A DNA stretch of 43,197 nt from Candidatus Phosphoribacter baldrii (GTDB lineage: Bacteria; Actinomycetota; Actinomycetes; Actinomycetales; Dermatophilaceae): NCBI GenBank assembly GCA_016704565.1, contig JADIZV010000005.1, positions 1 through 43,197 of the forward strand. The letters run 5' to 3'. Positions 13,145 through 21,198 of this stretch are shown here, piece after piece. The notes below the pieces were generated by a model. The model was not told where the DNA came from. It searched no databases and saw only the letters and a program-made list of their open reading frames with translations. A program made the position numbers and the translations under genes. Positions within the stretch are counted from its first letter, which is position 1. Each line of letters begins with the position of its first letter.

Positions 13145-13695
13145 GCCAGCAGCCCCTTCATCTGGTGGGTCGGCACGGCGGCGAGCGCGGCCTCCTCGGC
13201 GGCGCGAGCGGCGGCCACCTTGTTGGCGCCGAGCGGCATCGACTCGATCTGCTCGTGGAGCTTGATGATCGCGTTGAGGAGCATCTCAGGCCGCGGCGGG
13301 CAGCCGGGGAGATAGATGTCGACCGGGACGATGTGGTCGACGCCCTGGACGATCGCGTAGTTGTTGAACATGCCGCCCGAGCTCGCGCAGACACCCATGG
13401 AGATGACCCACTTCGGGCCGGGCATCTGGTCGTAGACCTGGCGGACGATCGGGGCCATCTTCTGGCTCACCCGACCAGCCACAATCATCAGGTCAGCCTG
13501 GCGCGGGGTCGCGGAGAACCGCTCCATCCCGAACCGGGCGATGTCGTAGTCGGGTGTGCCGACCGCCATCATCTCGATCGCGCAGCACGCCAGCCCGAAT
13601 GTCGCCGGCCAGATCGAGGCCTTGCGCATATACCCGGCGAGCAACTCGACGGTGGTGAGCAGAATCCCCGAGGGGAGCTTCTCTTCCAGACCCAT
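13141..13695 (-). CDS. nuoB: NADH-quinone oxidoreductase subunit B (cluster N2)
   Basis: Carries the terminal 4Fe-4S cluster N2 that reduces quinone. Ligand cysteines are visible as adjacent cysteines in FGLACCAIEMMA, then GVCASSGGMFNN and YLPGCPPRPE. With the ATG at 13695 (product starts GLEEKLPSGIL) it has 184 residues, matching the family. The open frame runs 12 codons further upstream, but those overlap the nuoA stop and are not conserved. Gap to nuoA is 13 bases. Confidence 0.97.
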   Translation of the reverse strand: MGLEEKLPSGILLTTVELLAGYMRKASIWPATFGLACCAIEMMAVGTPDYDIARFGMERFSATPRQADLMIVAGRVSQKMAPIVRQVYDQMPGPKWVISMGVCASSGGMFNNYAIVQGVDHIVPVDIYLPGCPPRPEMLLNAIIKLHEQIESMPLGANKVAAARAAEEAALAAVPTHQMKGLLA

Positions 13696-13708
13696 GTCGG
13701 CGCCTTCC

Positions 13709-14071
13709 TCAGTCCCACTCGAGGCCGCCACGACGCCAGACGTAGGCGTAGGCGACGAAGACGGTCACGATGAACAGGATCATCTCGACGAGCGCGAACA
13801 GGCCCAGCTGGTTGAAGGCCACCGCGAACGGGTAAAGGAACACCGACTCGATATCGAAGATGATGAACAGCATGGCGGTGAGGTAGTACTTGATCGGCAC
13901 CCGGCCGCCACCGGAAGCATGCGGAGTGGGCTGGATGCCACACTCGTAGGCCTCCATCTTGGCCCGGTTGTAGCGCTTGGGCCCGACCACGAGGGACAGG
14001 CCCACGGACACCAGCGCGAACGCCCCTCCGAGGCCCAACAGGAACAACAACGGAACGTAGGACTCGGTCAT
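13709..14071 (-). CDS. nuoA: NADH-quinone oxidoreductase subunit A, first gene of the nuo operon
   Basis: Three-helix membrane subunit of complex I, 120 residues. Signature stretches are KMEAYECGIQP and IKYYLTAMLFIIFDIESVFL. GGGAG sits seven bases before the ATG at 14071. It heads a tightly packed operon of at least 13 nuo genes. No gene lies between it and the reductase at 14165, so the operon promoter should be in 14072-14164. Confidence 0.97.
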   Translation of the reverse strand: MTESYVPLLFLLGLGGAFALVSVGLSLVVGPKRYNRAKMEAYECGIQPTPHASGGGRVPIKYYLTAMLFIIFDIESVFLYPFAVAFNQLGLFALVEMILFIVTVFVAYAYVWRRGGLEWD

Positions 14072-14164
14072 CCGTCGCTCCCTTTCAGGGTGGGTGCATG
14101 CAGGCCGTTCCCCATCCTAGGGGGGCCTGGAAGTGGGTCGCCCATGACCGAGGTCCCCGGCATG
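14072..14164 (-). promoter_or_regulatory. Putative nuo operon promoter region
   Basis: This 93-base gap precedes nuoA. On the minus strand TAGGAT (complement of 14114-14119) lies 42 bases before the ATG and resembles an actinobacterial -10 box; I see no convincing -35 box at the right spacing. I looked for a Rex site of the TGTGA-N-TCACA type and did not see one here. The same hexamer also lies upstream of the epimerase gene. Confidence 0.3.
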
Positions 14165-15460
14165 TCAGGCATCCGGGACCACCTTCGACATGAGGTGGAC
14201 GAGGCGGTCGTCGAGCCGTCCGCCGTGCTCTTCGGGGAGGTTGGCCATAACCTTGAGCAGGAAGCGCATGAGCGCCGTCCGGGGCAGCCCGTAGGTGGTC
14301 GCCAGGCGCATCACCTCGGGGTTGCCGATGGCCCGCGCGAACCACCGTCCCAGGGTGAAGTAGCCCCCCAGCTCGTGCTTCATGATCCGCGGGTATGCCG
14401 CGAGCGCCCGCTCGCGGCCGGCGTCACTCTGGCGGGCGAGGGCCTGCCCGATGACGTCGGCGCCGACCCGGGCGGCCTCCAATGCGTAGTCGATGCCCTC
14501 GCCGTTGAACGGGTTGACCATGCCGGCCGCGTCTCCGACGAGAAGGAGGCCATCGGCATACAGGGGCGTGCGGTTGAAGCCCATGGGCAGGGCGGCGCCG
14601 CGGATCGGGCCACCGGCAGGGTCGAAGGCCAGCTCCCACCGATCGCCGAGGCTCTGCGCCCAGCGGCGCAGCACATCCTTGTAGTCGGTCTTGCCGAAGG
14701 CGCTGCTCGTGTCGAGGATGCCCAGGCCGACGTTGGTGCGGCCGTCCTCGAGGGGGAAGAGCCAGCCGTAGCCGGGCATGAGGATCCGGGCGCCGCTGTC
14801 GTCGGTGGTCCACAGCTCAAGGTGCGATTCGAGGTAGTCGTCTCGGCGGGGGGTGGTGTAGTAGGCCCGGACGGCGACGCCCATGACCCGGTCCTCGCGC
14901 TTGGGGCGCCCGACCGCGGTGGCCAGCCGGGAGGAGACCCCGTCGGCGGCGACGACGACCTTGGCCCGATAGTTGGCGGTCTGGCCGGTGGCGCGTCCGG
15001 CCTCGTCGAGGACCTTGGCACTCACGCCGACCACCCGACCGCGGCCGTCGAACAGCGGCGCGGTGACGCTGGTCGCCTCGTGCAGCCGCGCCCCCCGGGC
15101 GACCGCGTGCGCGGCCAGGGCGTGGTCCAGTTGTCGCCGGGTGCGGACCATCCCGTATGCCGGGAAGGTCGCGCTCTCGGGCCAGTCGAGGGTGAAGTTG
15201 CGTCCGCCGCCGAGGATGCGCAGGCCCCGGGTGCGCTGCCAGCCCGCGGTGTCGATGCCAAGGTGGACGAGTTCGCGGACCGCTCGCGGGGTGAGGCCGT
15301 CACCGCAGATCTTGTCGCGGGGGAAGCTCGCCTTCTCCAGCAGGAGGACGTCGACGCCTTGGGTGGCCAGATAGGCGGCGGTGGCCGAGCCTCCCGGCCC
15401 GGCCCCGACGACGATGACGTCGGCGGTCTCTCCCGCCTGGTCAGCCGATCCGGTGGTCAC
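14165..15460 (-). CDS. Geranylgeranyl reductase family FAD-dependent oxidoreductase (MenJ-like)
   Basis: Flavoprotein of the geranylgeranyl/digeranylgeranyl reductase family (431 residues with GTG at 15460). The N-terminal FAD-binding loop VIVVGAGPGGSATAAYLA, the family stretch FPRDKICGDGLTPRAVREL and the second FAD motif GDAAGMVNPFNGEGIDYALE are all present. In mycobacteria MenJ of this family saturates one isoprene unit of menaquinone; the position between nuo and menG makes that role likely here, but this is inference and a lipid-isoprenoid role is possible. Codons continue open to 15526, yet the extra N-terminus is unconserved. Confidence 0.88.
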   Translation of the reverse strand: MTTGSADQAGETADVIVVGAGPGGSATAAYLATQGVDVLLLEKASFPRDKICGDGLTPRAVRELVHLGIDTAGWQRTRGLRILGGGRNFTLDWPESATFPAYGMVRTRRQLDHALAAHAVARGARLHEATSVTAPLFDGRGRVVGVSAKVLDEAGRATGQTANYRAKVVVAADGVSSRLATAVGRPKREDRVMGVAVRAYYTTPRRDDYLESHLELWTTDDSGARILMPGYGWLFPLEDGRTNVGLGILDTSSAFGKTDYKDVLRRWAQSLGDRWELAFDPAGGPIRGAALPMGFNRTPLYADGLLLVGDAAGMVNPFNGEGIDYALEAARVGADVIGQALARQSDAGRERALAAYPRIMKHELGGYFTLGRWFARAIGNPEVMRLATTYGLPRTALMRFLLKVMANLPEEHGGRLDDRLVHLMSKVVPDA

Positions 15461-15605
15461 TATCGCCCTCGGTGCGCAGCGGCGCCACCCGGGCGCCTCT
15501 TGTGAAGAATGGCACGAACTCCGCACAGTCTAGGGGGCGCTGACTGGCCGGCCGACCGCGCCACCTGCCCGTCACACGCAGCTCCCCCTCCCGCTGACCC
15601 CCTCC

Positions 15606-15690
15606 CGCGAGTAACCGCTTGAGTGTTGGCGAATACACGAAATTTGCCCCGAAATCCGTCGAATCGCCAACATCTAAGCGGTTACTCGCG
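15606..15690. repeat. 85-base two-tier palindrome downstream of menG
   Basis: Outer arms CGCGAGTAACCGCTT (15606-15620) and its exact complement (15676-15690) enclose a second perfect pair, TGTTGGCGA (15624-15632) with TCGCCAACA (15664-15672). The three bases between the tiers are near-complementary. The centre is AT-richer than its surroundings. It begins two bases past the menG stop, so it could serve as its terminator, but there is no T-run and it is far larger than the other terminators here. The rest of 15461-15692 holds no recognisable gene. Confidence 0.85.
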
Positions 15691-15692
15691 CG

Positions 15693-16394
15693 TCAGGGGC
15701 GGGTGGCGCGGTGCAGGGCAACGATGCCGCCGGACAGGTTGCGCCACTGGACCTGGGCCCACCCGGCCGCCCCGATCCGATCGGCCAGGCCCCGCTGGTC
15801 GGGCCAGGCCCGGATCGACTCGGCGAGATAGACATAAGACTCCGGGTTGGACGAGGTCCGTCGCGCGATCGCCGGCAGGGCGCGCATCAGATAGTTGAGG
15901 TATGCCGCCCGCACCGGCCCCCACACCGGCTGGCTGAACTCGCACACCACCAGCCGTCCCCCCGGCTTGGTCACCCGGGCAAACTCCCGCAGCGCGGCCT
16001 CGACGTCGACGACGTTGCGCAGCCCGAACGACATCGTCACGGCATCGAAGGACGCGTCAGCGAACGGCAGCCGCGTCGCATCAGCGGCAGTGAAGGCCAG
16101 GTCGGGCCGGCGCCGTTGCCCGACCCGCAGCATCCCCAACGAGAAGTCGGCCGGGACGACGTGCACCCCGGCATCGGCGAACGGCTCCGAGCTCGTCCCC
16201 GTCCCCGCAGCGATGTCCAGGACGGTCTGCCCGGGCCCAGCACCGACCGCCGCGACCGTCGCCCGACGCCACAGCCGGTCCTGCCCCGCCGAGAGGATGT
16301 CGTTGGTGAGGTCATAACGCTCGGCCACCGTGTCAAACATCGACGCGACGTCCTGTGGTGCCTTGTCCAGATCCGCCCGGGTCATGGCAGGCAT
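15693..16394 (-). CDS. menG: Demethylmenaquinone methyltransferase
   Basis: SAM-dependent C-methyltransferase for the last step of menaquinone synthesis (UbiE/MenG family), 233 residues. The SAM-binding motif I is TVLDIAAGTGTSSEPFA, and the family signatures DLTNDILSAGQDRLWRR, MSFGLRNVVD and GGRLVVCEFSQP follow. Two candidate ATGs lie three codons apart (16394 and 16385). It is divergent from menF, with 74 bases between them. The name ubiE is also used; menaquinone context favours menG. Confidence 0.95.
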   Translation of the reverse strand: MPAMTRADLDKAPQDVASMFDTVAERYDLTNDILSAGQDRLWRRATVAAVGAGPGQTVLDIAAGTGTSSEPFADAGVHVVPADFSLGMLRVGQRRRPDLAFTAADATRLPFADASFDAVTMSFGLRNVVDVEAALREFARVTKPGGRLVVCEFSQPVWGPVRAAYLNYLMRALPAIARRTSSNPESYVYLAESIRAWPDQRGLADRIGAAGWAQVQWRNLSGGIVALHRATRP

Positions 16395-16468
16395 CCTCCC
16401 ATCCCCGGAAGGTGACCCGACGTGCCGCGGCCAGCGGGCGGCATACCGGGTCGTAGCATTGACCCTCG

Positions 16469-17758
16469 ATGTCCAGCCTCCGCGGGCCCGCCCGCGCCGC
16501 CTCCGCCGCCGTCGCCCCCCTCGTGGTGCGCACGGTGGAGATCGGCGACCCCGGCCCGCTGCTGGCCCTACTCCCCCCTGCCGACGAACCCGGTGACGCG
16601 CTCTCCTGGGTGCGCCGCGGCGAGGGCCTGGTCGGGTGGGGACGCGCGGCGTCGTTCACCACGGCCGGCCCCGAGCGCTTCGCAGCGGCGGACCAGTGGT
16701 GGCGGCATACGGCCGCGCACGCCGTGGTCCGCGACGAGGTCGGTATGCCGTCCAGCGGGCTCGTGTGCTTCGGGAGCCTGCCGTTCGCGGACGACTCCAC
16801 CGACGCGGCCCACTTCGTCGTCCCCCGCGTGACCGTCGGCCACAAGGGCGACCGGTGGTGGGTGACCACGGTCGGCGACGGCCCGACGATCGCCGTCACT
16901 CCGACGCCAGCTGACGACCCGCGGCCGCCGCGCAACGTCGCCTTCGCCGACGGGGCTTTGTCGAGCACCGCCTGGGCGGCCCGGGTCGCCGAGGCGGTCT
17001 CCCGGATCAACGCTGGCGATCTGGACAAGGTCGTGCTGGCCCGCGACCTGCTCGTCCAGGCCGAGGGCGCGGTCGACCCTCGGTGGGTCCTGCGGGCGTT
17101 GGCTGAGCGTTACGACAACACCTGGGTGTTCGCCGTGTCGGGGATGCTCGGGGCAACGCCGGAGCTGCTCGTGCGACGGGAGCGCGGCCTGGTCACCTCA
17201 CGGGTGCTCGCCGGCACGATCCGACGCACCGGCGACGACGCCAAGGACCTGTCCCTGGCCGCCTCCCTCGCGCGGTCGAGCAAGGACCTCGAGGAGCACG
17301 AATACGCGGTGCGCTCGGTGGCCGACGCCCTGGCCCCGCACTGTTCGTCCATGAACGTCCCCGAGTCGCCGTTCGTCCTGCACCTGCCCAACGTCATGCA
17401 CCTGGCCACCGACGTGACGGGGGTGGCGACTGACTCCGCCTCCTCGCTGGCGTTGGCCGCGTCACTGCATCCGTCCGCAGCCGTCGGCGGCACCCCCACG
17501 GACCTGGCCGTCGCGCTCATCGCCGAGCTCGAAGGCATGGACCGCGGCCGGTATGCCGGTCCGGTCGGCTGGATGGACGCCACGGGCGACGGTGAGTGGG
17601 GCATCGCGCTGCGGTCCGGGTGCTATGTGCCGGGCGACCCCAGCACGCTGCGGATCTTCGCCGGATGCGGCATCGTCGCAGGCTCCGACCCCGAGGCTGA
17701 GGTCAGCGAGGCCGACGCGAAGTTCGTCCCCATGCGTGATGCGCTGAGCGGTCGTTGA
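16469..17758 (+). CDS. menF: Isochorismate synthase
   Basis: Converts chorismate to isochorismate, the entry step to menaquinone (or a siderophore; the neighbours decide for menaquinone). The C-terminal chorismate-binding domain shows VVLARDLL, TPELLVRRERGLVTSRVLAGTI, ASLHPSAAVGGTP and the glycine-rich GDGEWGIALRSG; 429 residues. No ribosome-binding site precedes the ATG, but TAGCAT at 16454-16459 lies only nine bases ahead, so the transcript may be leaderless, which is common in actinobacteria. Its stop is 50 bases from the menD start chosen here. Confidence 0.94.
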   Translation: MSSLRGPARAASAAVAPLVVRTVEIGDPGPLLALLPPADEPGDALSWVRRGEGLVGWGRAASFTTAGPERFAAADQWWRHTAAHAVVRDEVGMPSSGLVCFGSLPFADDSTDAAHFVVPRVTVGHKGDRWWVTTVGDGPTIAVTPTPADDPRPPRNVAFADGALSSTAWAARVAEAVSRINAGDLDKVVLARDLLVQAEGAVDPRWVLRALAERYDNTWVFAVSGMLGATPELLVRRERGLVTSRVLAGTIRRTGDDAKDLSLAASLARSSKDLEEHEYAVRSVADALAPHCSSMNVPESPFVLHLPNVMHLATDVTGVATDSASSLALAASLHPSAAVGGTPTDLAVALIAELEGMDRGRYAGPVGWMDATGDGEWGIALRSGCYVPGDPSTLRIFAGCGIVAGSDPEAEVSEADAKFVPMRDALSGR

Positions 17759-17808
17759 GCCCGCGCGGCATAGTTGCCTCTGTGACGGACCGGAGTGCGG
17801 GACGCGCG

Positions 17809-19494
17809 ATGCCGACTGCGAGTGCGGATCGCGCCGTCCACGTGCTGCAGGCGCTGCTCGCGGCGGGTGTCCGCGATGTCGTCCTCGCCCCGGGGTCGCG
17901 GTCGGCGCCCTTCGCGTTGGCCCTGTATGCCGCGGACGCCGCCGGTGACCTGCGCCTGCACGTGCGCCTCGACGAACGGACCGCAGGCTTCCTGGCCCTG
18001 GGCCTGTGCATCGGGTCCCGGGCTCCGGTCGCGGTCGTCACCACCTCGGGGACCGCGGTCGGCAACCTCCTCCCGGCGGTGATGGAGGCCCACCACGCTG
18101 GGCGGCGGCTCATCGTCGTGTCGGCCGACCGCCCCGCGTCCTTGCGGGGAACGGGCGCCAACCAGACGACCTGGCAGGACGGCATCTTCGGGACCTTCGC
18201 GCCGACGGCTGACCTGGCCGTCGAGGCCCCCGGATCGGCCGTTGTCGAGGCCGTCCGTGTGGCGGCGGCCGGGGTCGGCCCGACCCACCTCAACGTCCAG
18301 TTCGACGCCCCGCTCGTCCCCGAGCCCGGTATGCCGTGGTGGCCCGGTCCGCTCGACCCTTCGGTCCTGCAGGTGGCGGACGGGCCGACCTCGGGTGATG
18401 ACGGTCCCGCCGCGTTGCCGGTCACGCTGGCAGCCGGCCCGCGCACGGTGATCCTCGCCGGAGACGACGCTGGCCCGGCGGCGCGGGTCCTTGCCGAAGC
18501 AGCCGGGGTGCCGTTGCTCGCCGAGCCGACCTCCGGCTCCCGGGCCGGTGACCACGCGATCCGCACCTACCGCCTGCTGCTGGCCACCGCCCTGGGCGGC
18601 GCCATCGAGCGGGTCGTCGTCGTCGGCCACCCCACCCTCTCGCGCCCGGTGACCGCGCTGCTCTCGCGCACCGACATCGACCTGTATGCCGTCCGCACCC
18701 GCACCGGTGTCGCCACCGATCCGGCGCGCCGCGCGGTCGTCCTCGACGCGCCCCCCGTCATCGCCCGAAGGGTCGACGACGACGGCTGGTTGACCGCCTG
18801 GCGCGATGCCGACGCGGCCCTCAGTGCCCGGGTGGACGCGCTCGTGGCGGGTCTGCCCGACCTGCACGCCCTCCACGTGGCGACCGAAGTGTCCGCGGCG
18901 CTCGGCCCCGGCCAGAGCCTCGTCGTCGGCTCGTCCAACCCGATCCGCGACCTGGACCTCATGCTGGTCCCTTATCGGCCGCGTGAGCGTCGGCTCGTCG
19001 TCGCCAACCGCGGCTTGGCCGGGATCGACGGGACGATCTCGACCGCTGTCGGCGTCGACCTGGGCCGGGCCGGGGCTCCCCGGACGCTGGCAGTCCTGGG
19101 CGACCTCACCTTCCTGCACGACAGCACCGGCCTGCTCGTCGGGCCTGACGAACCCCGGCCCGACCTCACCCTGGTCGTCGTCAACGACGACGGGGGCTCG
19201 ATCTTCGCCCTGCTCGAGCAGGGCGGGCCGGACTACGCCGAAGCCTTCGAGCGAGTGTTCGCGACCCCGGTCCATGCCGACCTGGAGGCGCTGGCGGCAG
19301 CCAGCCACACGGCATACCGGCGGGTCGAGTCGCGTCGCGCGTTGCGTGAGGTGCTCGCCGCCCCCGCCCACGGGCCACTCGTCGTCGAGGCCCGAGTGAG
19401 CCGAGCCGACCGGCGGGCGACCGCCGCTGCCCTGACCGCGCTGGCCGCCGACCTCGCCCCGTCCTGGCCTCCCGCCTCGGGAGGTATGCCGTGA
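17809..19494 (+). CDS. menD: 2-succinyl-5-enolpyruvyl-6-hydroxy-3-cyclohexene-1-carboxylate synthase
   Basis: Thiamine-diphosphate enzyme joining isochorismate and 2-oxoglutarate. The N-terminus has VRDVVLAPGSRSAPFA and the active-site region LDERTAGFLALG; later come VTTSGTAVGNLLPAV, SADRPASLRGTGANQT and, in the cofactor-binding domain, GLAGIDGTISTAVGVDLG and LVVVNDDGGSIFALLEQ. I chose the ATG at 17809 because family homology begins right after it and GGAG lies 13 bases ahead; GTG 17782 and TTG 17755 (overlapping the menF stop) are in-frame alternatives. With this start, 561 residues. Its stop overlaps the next gene. Confidence 0.94.
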   Translation: MPTASADRAVHVLQALLAAGVRDVVLAPGSRSAPFALALYAADAAGDLRLHVRLDERTAGFLALGLCIGSRAPVAVVTTSGTAVGNLLPAVMEAHHAGRRLIVVSADRPASLRGTGANQTTWQDGIFGTFAPTADLAVEAPGSAVVEAVRVAAAGVGPTHLNVQFDAPLVPEPGMPWWPGPLDPSVLQVADGPTSGDDGPAALPVTLAAGPRTVILAGDDAGPAARVLAEAAGVPLLAEPTSGSRAGDHAIRTYRLLLATALGGAIERVVVVGHPTLSRPVTALLSRTDIDLYAVRTRTGVATDPARRAVVLDAPPVIARRVDDDGWLTAWRDADAALSARVDALVAGLPDLHALHVATEVSAALGPGQSLVVGSSNPIRDLDLMLVPYRPRERRLVVANRGLAGIDGTISTAVGVDLGRAGAPRTLAVLGDLTFLHDSTGLLVGPDEPRPDLTLVVVNDDGGSIFALLEQGGPDYAEAFERVFATPVHADLEALAAASHTAYRRVESRRALREVLAAPAHGPLVVEARVSRADRRATAAALTALAADLAPSWPPASGGMP

Positions 19495-21161
19495 CCGCCA
19501 CCACCGCAGGCGAGGAGAACGTCGGGCGGGCCAGCGCCGCCATGGCGGCCGGATCGATCGCTTCTCGGGTGCTCGGCGTCGTGCGGCAATCACTCATCAC
19601 GCTGGCGATCGGACAGGGCTTGGTGGCCAATGCCTTCACGACCGCCAACACTTTGCCCAACATCATCTACCTGCTCATCGCTGGCGGCGTGCTCAACTCC
19701 GTGCTCGTCCCCCAGCTGGTCAAGGCCAGCGAAAACCCTGACGGGGGAAGGGAATACACCGACAAGCTGCTGACCCTGGCGGTCGGGGGGTTGCTTGCCG
19801 TCACCGTTGCAGCAACCCTCGCAGCGGGCCTGCTCGTGCGGGCCTATGCGCAAGAGCTGACCGGCAGCCTGCTCAACCTCGCGGTCTTCTTCGCGGTCAT
19901 CACCCTGCCGCAGATCTTCTTCTACGGGCTTTATGCCCTGCTCGGGCAGGTGCTCAACACCCGTGGCCGGTTCGCGGCGTTCGGGTGGGCGCCGGCCATC
20001 GCGAACCTCGTGGCGATCATCGGCCTGTTGGCTTTCATGCGGCTTTTCCAAGGGCACGTCACCGCGGCCGAGTGGACGCCGGAGATGGTCTGGTGGTTCG
20101 CCGGGACGGCGACCCTCTCGATCGTCGCGCAAGCGCTCATCCTGCTGGTCCCGCTGTGGCGCAGCGGATTCCGGTGGCGTCCGCGGTTCGGTGTGCGCGG
20201 CATCGGGCTGGCTGCAACCTCGCGGGTGGCCGGCTGGGCCCTGGGAGCGTTGTTGGTGTCGCAGGTGAGCTACCTCGTCGCATCGCAGGTCATGTGGCAC
20301 GCCACCGGCTCGGACGAGGTGGCCCACGGAGCGGGTCAGGTGTTCATCGCGGGCACAACGATCTATGCCAACGCCTTCCTCGTCTTCATGGTCCCCCACG
20401 GCCTGGTGACGGTGTCCCTGGTCACCGCGATGTACCCCCGGATCGCCCGCGCGGCCCGCGCTGACGACCGGCCTGCCCTGACCCGCGACTACGCGCGCGC
20501 CCTCACGCTCCCGGCCGCGCTCACCATCCCGGCGTCGGTGGCCCTGCTCGTCTTCGCGGTGCCGATCATGGGGCTGCTGTTCAGCTCCAAGGACCCCGCC
20601 GAGATCCCGGCCGCGGGGGCCGCCCTGGCCTGCCTGGCGATGGGTGTGTTGCCCTTCGGCGTCGACATCATCAACCAGCGGGTCTTCTATGCCTTTGAGG
20701 CGGGCCGGTTCGCGTTCACCGAGCAGGTCATCGCCACGCTGACGGCGACTGCCGTCGCGCTCGGCGCGGTCCTCGCCCGTCCGGAGTGGGCCGTCCCGAT
20801 CATCGCCATCGGTGTCGTGCTCAGCGCGAGCGCCGCCGCGGCATACGGGATGCGGCGGGTCCGGCGGTTCATCGGCGCCTACAGCGCACGGGCGATCGTG
20901 CGCACCTGGGTGCGGATGCTGCTCGCGTCGGCCGGGGCGGGTTACGTCGCCTGGGGCGTCGTCATCATCCTCACCAGGGCGCTGGCCGGGTTCGGGCGGG
21001 TCGGGTATGCCGTGATCCTCCTGGTCGGTGGGATGATTTTTGCGGTGGTCTATCTGCTCGTCGCCCGGCTGCTTCGGGTGGAAGAGATCGCCGTCATCGC
21101 GGCACCGGTCATCAATCGACTGGACCGTCGGCCGCCCGGTCGGCATCGGCCCCGTCACTAG
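19491..21161 (+). CDS. MurJ/MviN-family lipid flippase
   Basis: Polytopic membrane protein of 556 residues, fitting the lipid II flippase MurJ family (14 helices expected). Evidence is the N-terminus AAGSIASRVLGVVRQSL with the conserved arginine, NTLPNIIYLLIAGGVLNSVLVPQL, ITLPQIFFYGLYALLGQVLN and FMVPHGLVTVSLVTAMYPR. The GTG start lies inside GGTATGCCGTGA and overlaps the menD stop by 4 bases, so it is co-translated with menD. Actinobacteria usually carry murJ near oriC beside trxB and parAB; this copy is in a menaquinone cluster and may be a paralogue moving a different polyprenyl-linked lipid. The function is therefore family-level only. Confidence 0.85.
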   Translation: MTATTAGEENVGRASAAMAAGSIASRVLGVVRQSLITLAIGQGLVANAFTTANTLPNIIYLLIAGGVLNSVLVPQLVKASENPDGGREYTDKLLTLAVGGLLAVTVAATLAAGLLVRAYAQELTGSLLNLAVFFAVITLPQIFFYGLYALLGQVLNTRGRFAAFGWAPAIANLVAIIGLLAFMRLFQGHVTAAEWTPEMVWWFAGTATLSIVAQALILLVPLWRSGFRWRPRFGVRGIGLAATSRVAGWALGALLVSQVSYLVASQVMWHATGSDEVAHGAGQVFIAGTTIYANAFLVFMVPHGLVTVSLVTAMYPRIARAARADDRPALTRDYARALTLPAALTIPASVALLVFAVPIMGLLFSSKDPAEIPAAGAALACLAMGVLPFGVDIINQRVFYAFEAGRFAFTEQVIATLTATAVALGAVLARPEWAVPIIAIGVVLSASAAAAYGMRRVRRFIGAYSARAIVRTWVRMLLASAGAGYVAWGVVIILTRALAGFGRVGYAVILLVGGMIFAVVYLLVARLLRVEEIAVIAAPVINRLDRRPPGRHRPRH

Positions 21162-21198
21162 CAGGCACCACCTCGGGGGAAGGGAGGCGCTGAGCCCG

